Translations under genes and position numbers: made by a program
Notes under the pieces: generated by a model
Databases searched by the model: none
What the model saw: only the letters and a program-made list of their open reading frames with translations
Told to the model about the DNA's origin: nothing
Assembly: GCA_022769845.1 (NCBI GenBank)
Contig: JALEIO010000008.1
Coordinates: 1-25,486 of the forward strand
DNA: 25,486 nucleotides
Direction: 5' to 3'
From: Oscillospiraceae bacterium
Lineage (GTDB): Bacteria > Bacillota > Clostridia > UMGS1810
Part shown: piece by piece, positions 14,163 through 21,365 of the stretch
How positions within the stretch are numbered: the first letter of the stretch is position 1
How the letters are laid out: the number at the start of each line of letters is the position of its first letter

Positions 14163-16771
14163 CATTTACATATCCGTCAAACGCAGAGCCAAGCCTTAAA
14201 AACATTTTTCTTACAGTGGAAAAAGGCGAATTTATCACTATCTGCGGAAAATCGGGATGCGGAAAATCGACGCTTTTAAGACACCTTAAGCCGCCCATTG
14301 CTCCCTGCGGAGAAAGATGCGGCAAAATAGCCTTTGAAGGGCAAGATGTTTTTAAGCTTTCAAGTCGTGAGCAAACCGAAAAAATCGGCTTTGTTATGCA
14401 GAGCGCAGATAATCAGATTGCCACAGACAAAGTGTGGCACGAGCTTGCGTTCGGTCTTGAAAGCCTTGGATATACGTCAAACGAAATACGCGCGCGTGTT
14501 GCCGAAACTGCGGCATTTTTCGGCATATCCGACTGGTTTTATCAAAAAACCGAATTTCTTTCGGGCGGTCAAAAACAGCTTTTAAACCTTGCGTCAATTA
14601 TGGTTTTGCAGCCGTCGCTTTTAATTCTGGACGAGCCTACAAGCCAGCTTGACCCCATTGCGGCACGCGAATTTCTGCAAAACGTTTCCAATATAAACAA
14701 AGAACTCGGCACAACAGTAATACTTACCGAACACCGTCTGGAGGAGGTATTCAACCTGTCAGACAAAGTTGTTGTAATGGAGAACGGCGAAGTTATTGCA
14801 CACGGCACTCCGAAGGCGGTGTGCAAAAAACTTTATGAAATAAAAAGCGATATGACGCTTGCACTGCCTACCCCGGCAAGAATATTTTCCGCAGTTGAAA
14901 GTGAAGAAAGTGAAGGCTGTATGCCGCTTACCGTGCGTGAAGGGCGCGATTGGCTGGGTAAAAAAGAAGTAATTAACCATATAACAAACACAGAAAATTC
15001 ACCTAAAAGCAAGAATGCCGCAATCGAGCTTAAAAACGTTTGGTTTCGCTATGAAAAAAACCTGCCCGACGTTTTAAAGGGGTTATCGGCAAAAATTTTT
15101 GAAGGCGAGCATTATGCCGTTCTCGGCGGCAACGGTGCGGGCAAAAGCACATTTCTTGCCGTCAGTGCAGGACTTTTTTCGCCGTATCGCGGCAAAATAA
15201 ATATTTACGGCAATAAAAAAATAGTGTATCTTGCGCAAAATCCGCAAACGCTTTTTGTGAAAAAAACGGTGCGTGATGATTTGTGCGAAATTTTACCTAA
15301 AAACACTCCAAACCGCGCACAAAAGCTTGAAAATATCATTGATTTCTGCAATCTCTCCCCCCTTCTCGACCGTCATCCTTATGACTTGTCGGGCGGCGAA
15401 CAGCAAAGGGCGGCGCTTGCAAAGGTGCTTTTAACCGACCCCGATATTCTGCTTTTGGATGAACCTACAAAGGGACTGGACGCGCATTTTAAAGAAAAGC
15501 TTGCCGAGCTTTTAAAAAATATGCAAAAAAGCGGCATAACCATAATCACAGTATCGCACGATATTGAATTCTGCGCAAAATACGCCGACCGATGCGCTAT
15601 GTTTTTTGACGGACAGATAACCTCCGAGGATGAACCGCGAAAATTTTTCGGCGGCAAAAGCTTTTACACCACCGCCGCAAACAGAATGTCGCGCAAAATA
15701 ATAGACAATGCAGTTTTGGAAAACGACATAATTTTTGCGCTCGGCGGCAAGGTTAAAAATGCAAAAATCGAAAATGAAACAACAAAACCTCTTTTAAAAA
15801 CACATACTCAAAGCAAAAAAAGCGAAAAGCAAAAACAAAAAAGGCACATATCACCCATAAGAATTGTGTTTGGCTCTTTGTTTGCGGTTTTATTTTTATT
15901 AACGCTTGTTTTTCCGCTTTATACCAAGCCGTTTTTTTCAAGTCTTTTCGGAAGCACCGGCGAAGGTATGCCCCAAATTTTAAGCATACTTCTTCTTGAG
16001 GCGTCGCTTGCATTTTTTATTCCGCAAAAGAAAATCGGCATAGAAAACGCAAAATCCGGCAGCGAAAAGCTAACCAAACGCACAGTTTTTTCCTCCGTTT
16101 TTGTGCTTTTAGCAGTGCCGCTTACAGTAATTGCAGGCGTTTATCTTCTCGGAGACAGAAAATTTTATTTTATCAGTCTTGCGGTAATTTTAGAAACGCT
16201 TTTACCCTTTATAATGGTGTTTGAAGGACGAAAGCCGCAGGCTCGCGAAATTGTTATAATAAGCGTTTTGTGTGCGCTTGCGGTAGCCGGGCGAACGGCT
16301 TTTTATATGCTTCCTCAGTTTAAGCCAATTTTAGCAATAATTATAATTTCGGCTGTATGCTTCGGCGGCGAAACGGGCTTTCTGGTCGGCGCGGTATCGG
16401 GCTTTGTGTCAAACTTTTTCTTTTCGCAGGGTCCGTGGACGCCGTGGCAAATGTTTGCACTCGGTCTGGTTGGCTTTATATCGGGAATTATTTACCAAAA
16501 ATCGCTTTTGCCGAAAACAAAACTTTCGCTCACTGTGTTTGGATTTTTTGCTGCGCTTATAATCTACGGAGGAATAATGAACCCTGCCTCGGTAATTATG
16601 TATCAGCCTTATCCGACCGCAAAGCTTATAATTTCTTCATACTGGCTGGGGTTTCCGTTTGACCTTGTGCACGCAGTTTCAACCGCATTTTTTATGTGGT
16701 TTATCTCCGAACCGATGATAGATAAATTAGAGCGCGTAAAAATAAAGTACGGTCTTGTGAAAAGCAAGTGA
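14135..16771 (+). CDS. Fused ECF transporter: two ATPase domains plus S component
   Basis: One 878-residue polypeptide joins three parts. ATPase 1 (about 1-240) has Walker A G-K-S-G-C-G-K-S-T (38-46), Q89, L-S-G-G-Q (142-146), L-L-I-L-D-E-P (162-168) and H200. ATPase 2 (about 297-510) has G-G-N-G-A-G-K-S-T (331-339), Q368, L-S-G-G-E (418-422), I-L-L-L-D-E-P (438-444) and H475. Both therefore look catalytically complete. After a basic linker (550-572) come about four membrane segments (574-697), then an S-component-like domain (about 704-862) with G-P-W-T-P-W-Q-M (766-773). The start is the ATG at 14135 behind AAAGGAGG (14119-14126); it overlaps ecfT. The riboswitch and DUF4430 neighbours make a cobalamin or corrinoid the likely substrate. 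The S component is not CbiM-like, which argues against cobalt ion. Substrate identity is inferred. Confidence 0.88.
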   Translation: MESIKIENLTFTYPSNAEPSLKNIFLTVEKGEFITICGKSGCGKSTLLRHLKPPIAPCGERCGKIAFEGQDVFKLSSREQTEKIGFVMQSADNQIATDKVWHELAFGLESLGYTSNEIRARVAETAAFFGISDWFYQKTEFLSGGQKQLLNLASIMVLQPSLLILDEPTSQLDPIAAREFLQNVSNINKELGTTVILTEHRLEEVFNLSDKVVVMENGEVIAHGTPKAVCKKLYEIKSDMTLALPTPARIFSAVESEESEGCMPLTVREGRDWLGKKEVINHITNTENSPKSKNAAIELKNVWFRYEKNLPDVLKGLSAKIFEGEHYAVLGGNGAGKSTFLAVSAGLFSPYRGKINIYGNKKIVYLAQNPQTLFVKKTVRDDLCEILPKNTPNRAQKLENIIDFCNLSPLLDRHPYDLSGGEQQRAALAKVLLTDPDILLLDEPTKGLDAHFKEKLAELLKNMQKSGITIITVSHDIEFCAKYADRCAMFFDGQITSEDEPRKFFGGKSFYTTAANRMSRKIIDNAVLENDIIFALGGKVKNAKIENETTKPLLKTHTQSKKSEKQKQKRHISPIRIVFGSLFAVLFLLTLVFPLYTKPFFSSLFGSTGEGMPQILSILLLEASLAFFIPQKKIGIENAKSGSEKLTKRTVFSSVFVLLAVPLTVIAGVYLLGDRKFYFISLAVILETLLPFIMVFEGRKPQAREIVIISVLCALAVAGRTAFYMLPQFKPILAIIIISAVCFGGETGFLVGAVSGFVSNFFFSQGPWTPWQMFALGLVGFISGIIYQKSLLPKTKLSLTVFGFFAALIIYGGIMNPASVIMYQPYPTAKLIISSYWLGFPFDLVHAVSTAFFMWFISEPMIDKLERVKIKYGLVKSK

Positions 16772-16789
16772 AAAATGAGTGAAAAATTA
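16757..16789 (+). repeat. Three 11-bp direct repeats upstream of htpG
   Basis: GTGAAAA occurs three times at exactly 11-base spacing (16757, 16768, 16779), each followed by four A-rich bases. The block starts inside the last codons of the fused ECF gene and ends nine bases before the htpG -35 box. One-turn spacing on one face of the helix would suit an operator, but no known Firmicute operator matches that I can name. Confidence 0.5.
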
Positions 16790-16798
16790 TGCCTAAAC

Positions 16799-16827
16799 TT
16801 GATTTTTTTGTATAACAATGCTATAAT
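16799..16827 (+). promoter_or_regulatory. Promoter of htpG
   Basis: TTGATT (16799-16804), a 17-base spacer and a perfect TATAAT (16822-16827) lie 32 bases before the htpG start. No CIRCE inverted repeat or CtsR-type heptad repeat is present around it. Confidence 0.8.
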
Positions 16828-16859
16828 ATACTTTAACGAAATTTTTGGAGGGACTAAAT

Positions 16860-18686
16860 ATGAGTAAAGGCAGTATTAAAGTAAATACGGAAAATCTTCT
16901 TCCGATAATAAAAAAATGGCTTTATTCAGACAAGGACATTTTTTTGAGAGAAATTGTTTCAAACGCGCAGGACGCGATTATGAAGCTTAAAAAGCTTGCG
17001 GCAATCGGCGAGGCGAATATAGCCGATAACGAAGAATTTAAAATTGACGTTATTGTAAATAAAACCAACAAAACATTAAAGGTGTGCGACAACGGAATTG
17101 GTATGACCGCCGAAGAAGTGGATAAATACATAAACCAGGTTGCGTTTTCGGGTGCGGAGGATTTTATTGAAAAATACGAACAATCCAAGGATAAAGAGGG
17201 CGAAATCATAGGACATTTCGGCCTTGGCTTCTATTCGGCATTTATGGTGTCAAAAAGTGTTGAAATCGATACACTTTCATATGCGGACGGCGCAAAAAGC
17301 GTTCACTGGGAAAGTGACGGCGGCACTGAATTTGACATTGAGGACGGCACAAAAGAAACGCGCGGAACCGTCATAACACTCCACTTAAACGAGGACAGCG
17401 AGGAATTTTTAGACATTGTTACGGTTAGAAAAACTCTTATAAAATACTGCGGCTTCCTGCCTGTAAACATCTATCTTATCAATGAAGAAAAAGAAGTTAA
17501 GGAGGGCGAAGAAGACAAAAACACCCCTATCAACGACACGCATCCTTTGTGGCTCAAAAACCCGAACGACTGCACCGAGGAAGAGTATAAAGACTTCTAT
17601 CATAAGGTGTTTATGGACTTTAACGAGCCTCTTTTCCACATTCATCTAAATGTTGATTTTCCGTTTAATTTAAAGGGAATTTTATACTTTCCAAAGCTTA
17701 ACCACGAGCTTCAGAGCATCGAAGGTCAGATTAAACTTTTCAACAATCAGGTGTTTATCGCGGACAATATAAAAGAAGTTATTCCCGAATACCTTATGCT
17801 GTTAAAGGGCGTTATCGACTGTCCCGATTTGCCGCTTAACGTTTCGCGAAGCTTTTTGCAAAACGACGGTTATGTAACAAAGGTGTCAAATCACATCACA
17901 AAAAAGGTTGCGGACAAGCTGAATTCGCTGTTCAAAACAGAAAAGGAATTATATGAAAAGTATTGGGACGACATCAATCCGTTTGTAAAATACGGATGTC
18001 TGCGTGACGATAAATTTTACGAAAGAGTTAAGGATATTCTTATTTTCAAAGATATTGACGGCAACTACAAAACTCTCAAAGACTTTGCAGACGCAGGTGT
18101 AAAAGAGATTTACTATGTTACCGACAAGGACGCACAGATGCAGTATATCAACCTTTTAAAGGAAGAAGGAATCACTCCTGTACTGCTGCCCGATATGCTG
18201 GACAATCACTTTGTAAGCTATCTTGAATACAAGAATTCCGACATTAAGTTTAAGCGCGTAGACTCGTTTATATGCGATAATTTGAAGGACAATGTCGAAA
18301 GCGAGGAAAGCCTTAAAAACAAAATAACCGACATTTTCAAAAGCGTTTTGGACAAGGACGCAAAAATTGAAGTATCGCCTTTAAAATCTGACGATGTTTC
18401 AGCCTTGTTTGTTCTCTCCGAGGAGGAGAGGCGAATGGCGGAAATGTCAAAAATGTTCGGCAATATGGATTTCGGCGCTCCAAAGCCGGGCGAAACCTTT
18501 GTTGTAAACAGCAAAAATCCGCTTGTATTAAAGCTCTGCGAATTATCTGACGACGAAACAAAAACACTTTTGGCAAAGCAAATTTACGATATGGCGCGTC
18601 TTTCGCACAAAACGCTTTCGGGCGATGATATGACAGCGTTTATCAAGCGCAGCAACGAGCTTCTTATGAAGCTTGCCGGAAACTAA
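16860..18686 (+). CDS. htpG: Molecular chaperone HtpG (Hsp90)
   Basis: This ATP-dependent chaperone has 608 residues, slightly shorter than Escherichia coli HtpG. The GHKL ATPase domain shows F-L-R-E-I-V-S-N-A-Q-D-A (28-39; E31, N35, D38), D-N-G-I-G-M (78-83) and G-H-F-G-L-G-F-Y-S (119-127). The middle domain carries the conserved S-R-S-F-L-Q-N-D segment with the catalytic-loop arginine, and a C-terminal dimerisation region follows. NAQDA replaces the common NASDA. The start is the ATG at 16860 behind GGAGG (16847-16851), eight bases away. The gene has its own promoter and is followed 15 bases later by an alcohol dehydrogenase gene, so the two are likely co-transcribed. Confidence 0.96.
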   Translation: MSKGSIKVNTENLLPIIKKWLYSDKDIFLREIVSNAQDAIMKLKKLAAIGEANIADNEEFKIDVIVNKTNKTLKVCDNGIGMTAEEVDKYINQVAFSGAEDFIEKYEQSKDKEGEIIGHFGLGFYSAFMVSKSVEIDTLSYADGAKSVHWESDGGTEFDIEDGTKETRGTVITLHLNEDSEEFLDIVTVRKTLIKYCGFLPVNIYLINEEKEVKEGEEDKNTPINDTHPLWLKNPNDCTEEEYKDFYHKVFMDFNEPLFHIHLNVDFPFNLKGILYFPKLNHELQSIEGQIKLFNNQVFIADNIKEVIPEYLMLLKGVIDCPDLPLNVSRSFLQNDGYVTKVSNHITKKVADKLNSLFKTEKELYEKYWDDINPFVKYGCLRDDKFYERVKDILIFKDIDGNYKTLKDFADAGVKEIYYVTDKDAQMQYINLLKEEGITPVLLPDMLDNHFVSYLEYKNSDIKFKRVDSFICDNLKDNVESEESLKNKITDIFKSVLDKDAKIEVSPLKSDDVSALFVLSEEERRMAEMSKMFGNMDFGAPKPGETFVVNSKNPLVLKLCELSDDETKTLLAKQIYDMARLSHKTLSGDDMTAFIKRSNELLMKLAGN

Positions 18687-18701
18687 AACGGAGAAAATAT
18701 T

Positions 18702-19877
18702 ATGAATAACTTTGAATTTTACACGCCGACAAAAGTGTTTTTCGGCAAAGACACTCACCTTTTAATCGGCGAAAAAATTGCGGAATACGGCTTTAAAAAC
18801 ATTCTTTTTCATTACGGAAAGGGAAGCATAAAAAAGTCGGGTCTGTATGATGAAATCGTTAATTCGCTCAAAAAGAACAACATCAAATTTACCGAGCTTG
18901 GCGGCGTTGAGCCTAATCCAAAGCTTTCGCTTGTAAGAAAGGGAATTGAAGTCTGCAAAAATAATAAAATCGACTTTATTCTGGCAGTCGGCGGCGGCTC
19001 GGTTATCGATTCGGCAAAGGTTATTGCCGACGGCGTATGCTATGATGGTGACGTATGGGATTTTTACGACAAAAAAATTCCACCGCAAAAAGGCCTGCCT
19101 GTAGGCGTTGTGCTTACTATAAGCGCCTCGGGCAGCGAAATGAGCTCATCTGCGGTTATAACCAACGATGAAACGCAGACAAAGCGCGGCGTAAATTCTC
19201 CCGAGCACCGTCCGCTTTTTGCGATACTTAATCCGTGTTTGACCTTCAGCGTAAACAAATATCAAACCGCGTGCGGCATTGTAGACATTATGATGCATAC
19301 GCTGGAGCGATATTTTTCACTTCCGACGTATATGCCGCTTACCGATGAAATTGCCGAAGGACTTTTAAAAAGCGTAATAAAGGCGGGCAAAGCCGCAATG
19401 GAAAATCCAAATGACTACGACGCGCGCGCAACTCTTATGTGGGCAGGCTCTCTTTCGCACAACGACCTTACCGGCGCAGGAAAAAATGTGTTTATGCCAT
19501 GTCACCAGCTTGAGCACGAAATCAGCGGAATGTACGATTTTGTAGCACACGGTGCCGGGTTGGCAGCGGTATTCCCCGCGTGGGCAAAATATGTCTGCAA
19601 ATATGATATTGACAAATTCTGCCGTTTTGCAAAAAATGTGTGGAATATTGAAATTGATAAGGAAAATCCTGAAAAAACTGCTTTTGAAGGCATAGCCGCA
19701 ACGGAAGATTTCTTTAAATCGCTTGGTATGCCCACCCGCCTTTCAGAGTTTAATATCGGCAACGAAAATTTCAAAAAACTCGCAAATCGCTGCACCTTCG
19801 ACGGAAAACGCACTCTGCCGGGAATAGTCACGCTTGATGAGGACAAAATTTTTGAAATATATAATCTTATGGCATAG
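18702..19877 (+). CDS. Iron-containing alcohol dehydrogenase (butanol dehydrogenase/YqhD-like)
   Basis: This 391-residue group III alcohol dehydrogenase should reduce aldehydes to alcohols with NAD(P)H, a usual final step of clostridial fermentation. The nucleotide-binding G-G-G-S-V-I-D (97-103) is present. The metal ligands fit D195 and H199 (C-G-I-V-D-I-M-M-H), H268 (C-H-Q-L-E-H-E) and H283 (V-A-H-G-A-G-L-A). The closest named relatives are the clostridial BdhA/BdhB and YqhD enzymes. D in G-G-G-S-V-I-D and the overall pattern do not decide NADH versus NADPH by eye. GGAG (18690-18693) precedes the ATG by eight bases, and a strong terminator follows. The pairing with htpG may reflect solvent or aldehyde stress, which is inference. 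Confidence 0.92.
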   Translation: MNNFEFYTPTKVFFGKDTHLLIGEKIAEYGFKNILFHYGKGSIKKSGLYDEIVNSLKKNNIKFTELGGVEPNPKLSLVRKGIEVCKNNKIDFILAVGGGSVIDSAKVIADGVCYDGDVWDFYDKKIPPQKGLPVGVVLTISASGSEMSSSAVITNDETQTKRGVNSPEHRPLFAILNPCLTFSVNKYQTACGIVDIMMHTLERYFSLPTYMPLTDEIAEGLLKSVIKAGKAAMENPNDYDARATLMWAGSLSHNDLTGAGKNVFMPCHQLEHEISGMYDFVAHGAGLAAVFPAWAKYVCKYDIDKFCRFAKNVWNIEIDKENPEKTAFEGIAATEDFFKSLGMPTRLSEFNIGNENFKKLANRCTFDGKRTLPGIVTLDEDKIFEIYNLMA

Positions 19878-19893
19878 AATAAAGTTAATTTTT

Positions 19894-19924
19894 AACAACC
19901 GCATAAAATTGCGGTTGTTTTTTT
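19894..19924 (+). terminator. Intrinsic terminator after the alcohol dehydrogenase
   Basis: AACAACCGCA (19894-19903) and TGCGGTTGTT (19910-19919) form a perfect 10-bp stem with a six-base loop and a run of seven T (19918-19924). Confidence 0.92.
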
Positions 19925-19944
19925 GCATAATTTTCAAATAACTA

Positions 19945-19973
19945 TTGCATAAATTAATAAAAAAGTGTATAAT
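19945..19973 (+). promoter_or_regulatory. Promoter of the NAD kinase-argR-recN cluster
   Basis: TTGCAT (19945-19950), a 17-base spacer and a perfect TATAAT (19968-19973) lie 46 bases before the NAD kinase start and after a strong terminator. The cluster therefore begins here. Confidence 0.8.
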
Positions 19974-20019
19974 TTAATAAACTTATGAATTTTGTAAATA
20001 TACATTAAGGATTGGTCAT

Positions 20020-20880
20020 ATGAAAACTGTTGCGATTTTATCCAACGCGAAAAAGGACAGAGACTTTAAAACCGCTGAAAAGGTTTACAATATAATAAAA
20101 GATAAGTTTAACGTTATAAGCCACATAAATATGCATATAGACGGCATAAAATACACAAACGAGGACATTGCGCTCAAATCAGCCGACATAATAATCGTTC
20201 TCGGCGGCGACGGAACAATTCTTCGCACAGCGCGCAAGGTTTGCAAGCGAAGAACCCCTATTCTCGGCATAAATATGGGGCGTGTGGGTTTTTTGGCAGA
20301 AATAGAAAAAGACAGCATTGAAAAATATCTTGCCTTGCTTATTGACGAAAAATATACTCTCGAAATGAGAAGTATGCTTTATGCCTGCGTTGAACGAAGC
20401 GGCCAGCGAATTGCAAAATTTAATGCGCTAAACGATGTGGTTATTTCCTGCAATTCCTTCAAAAGAATGGTTGACGTTGAAATTTTTGTGGACGGAACAA
20501 AGCTTGACAGCTATTCGGCAGACGGCGTTATTGCCTCCACTCCCACAGGCTCCACGGCATATTCGCTCTCTGCCGGCGGGCCGCTTGTTGACAGCACACT
20601 TGACGTTATGCTCATAACTCCTATCTGCCCCCATTCTTTAACGGCGCGTTCAATTATTCTTCCGAGCGAAAAAACGGTTAAAATCCGTTTAAGAGAAAAA
20701 ACCGCACGTCACTCTATTCTCACAATTGACGGTCAGGAAGGGTTTGATTTGGAGGACGGCGATGTTATAAAAATATGCAAATCAAACTACAAAACCGCAC
20801 TTATAAAGCTTTCGGATTTAAGCTTTTATGATGTTCTTAAAAAAAAGCTTTATGATCGCGGCAAGCAAAACGATGTTTAA
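20020..20880 (+). CDS. nadK: NAD kinase
   Basis: This enzyme phosphorylates NAD to NADP. The 286-residue protein has the family signature L-G-G-D-G-T (61-66, catalytic D64), L-N-D-V-V-I-S (137-143) and S-A-D-G-V-I-A-S-T-P-T-G-S-T-A-Y (166-181), with a C-terminal beta-rich domain. The ribosome site is a modest AAGGA (20007-20011) eight bases before the ATG. In Clostridia this gene commonly precedes argR and recN, as here; the usual further upstream dxs and tlyA genes are absent, and a fresh promoter starts the unit. Confidence 0.96.
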   Translation: MKTVAILSNAKKDRDFKTAEKVYNIIKDKFNVISHINMHIDGIKYTNEDIALKSADIIIVLGGDGTILRTARKVCKRRTPILGINMGRVGFLAEIEKDSIEKYLALLIDEKYTLEMRSMLYACVERSGQRIAKFNALNDVVISCNSFKRMVDVEIFVDGTKLDSYSADGVIASTPTGSTAYSLSAGGPLVDSTLDVMLITPICPHSLTARSIILPSEKTVKIRLREKTARHSILTIDGQEGFDLEDGDVIKICKSNYKTALIKLSDLSFYDVLKKKLYDRGKQNDV

Positions 20881-20899
20881 ATGAAAGGAAATACCAAAA

Positions 20900-21352
20900 A
20901 TGACCAAAAGCGAAAGACAGGCAAAAATACTTGAAATCATATCGGAAAATACTGTATCCACACAGGACGAAATAGTGCGTATTTTAAACGAATCGGGCTT
21001 TAACGTGACACAGGCTACAACGTCAAGAGATTTGCAGGAGCTTCGCATTACAAAGCTTATGCTGCCTGACGGAACGTATAAATATGCAGCGGCAAAGCTT
21101 CCCGAAATCAATATCAGCGAAAAGATGAACGCAGTTTTTTCACAATGCCTTGTGAGCGTTGACTATGCAATTAACATCGTTGTTGTAAAAACCTTTACCG
21201 GCGCAGCACAGGCGGTTGCGGCTGCTATAGATTCGTTTGTGTGGGACGAAATAGTCGGCTCAATCGCGGGAGATGACACAATTATGATAGTTGTGCGCAA
21301 TGAAAAAAGCGCAAAACAGCTGGCGGTTAAGCTGTCAAGATTTATATCATAA
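20900..21352 (+). CDS. argR: Arginine repressor ArgR/AhrC
   Basis: This hexameric arginine-dependent regulator of arginine biosynthesis and catabolism has 150 residues. The N-terminal winged helix (about 1-68) contains the recognition segment Q-A-T-T-S-R-D-L-Q-E-L (38-48). The C-terminal oligomerisation and arginine-binding domain ends with G-S-I-A-G-D-D-T-I-M-I (120-130), where the two aspartates contact arginine in known structures. AAAGGAA (20884-20890) precedes the ATG by nine bases, and it follows nadK after 19 bases. I did not find an obvious ARG box in the cluster promoter. Confidence 0.95.
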   Translation: MTKSERQAKILEIISENTVSTQDEIVRILNESGFNVTQATTSRDLQELRITKLMLPDGTYKYAAAKLPEINISEKMNAVFSQCLVSVDYAINIVVVKTFTGAAQAVAAAIDSFVWDEIVGSIAGDDTIMIVVRNEKSAKQLAVKLSRFIS

Positions 21353-21365
21353 GGGGTGAGAAATA

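Noticed and set aside
13275..16771. Cobalt ion transporter of the CbiMNQO type
   Set aside because: No CbiM-like protein with its N-terminal histidine and no CbiN is present. The membrane domain fused to the ATPases is S-component-like, and DUF4430 neighbours favour a corrinoid.
16772..16860. CIRCE or CtsR operator in front of htpG
   Set aside because: No nine-base inverted repeat with nine-base spacer and no CtsR heptad direct repeat is present.
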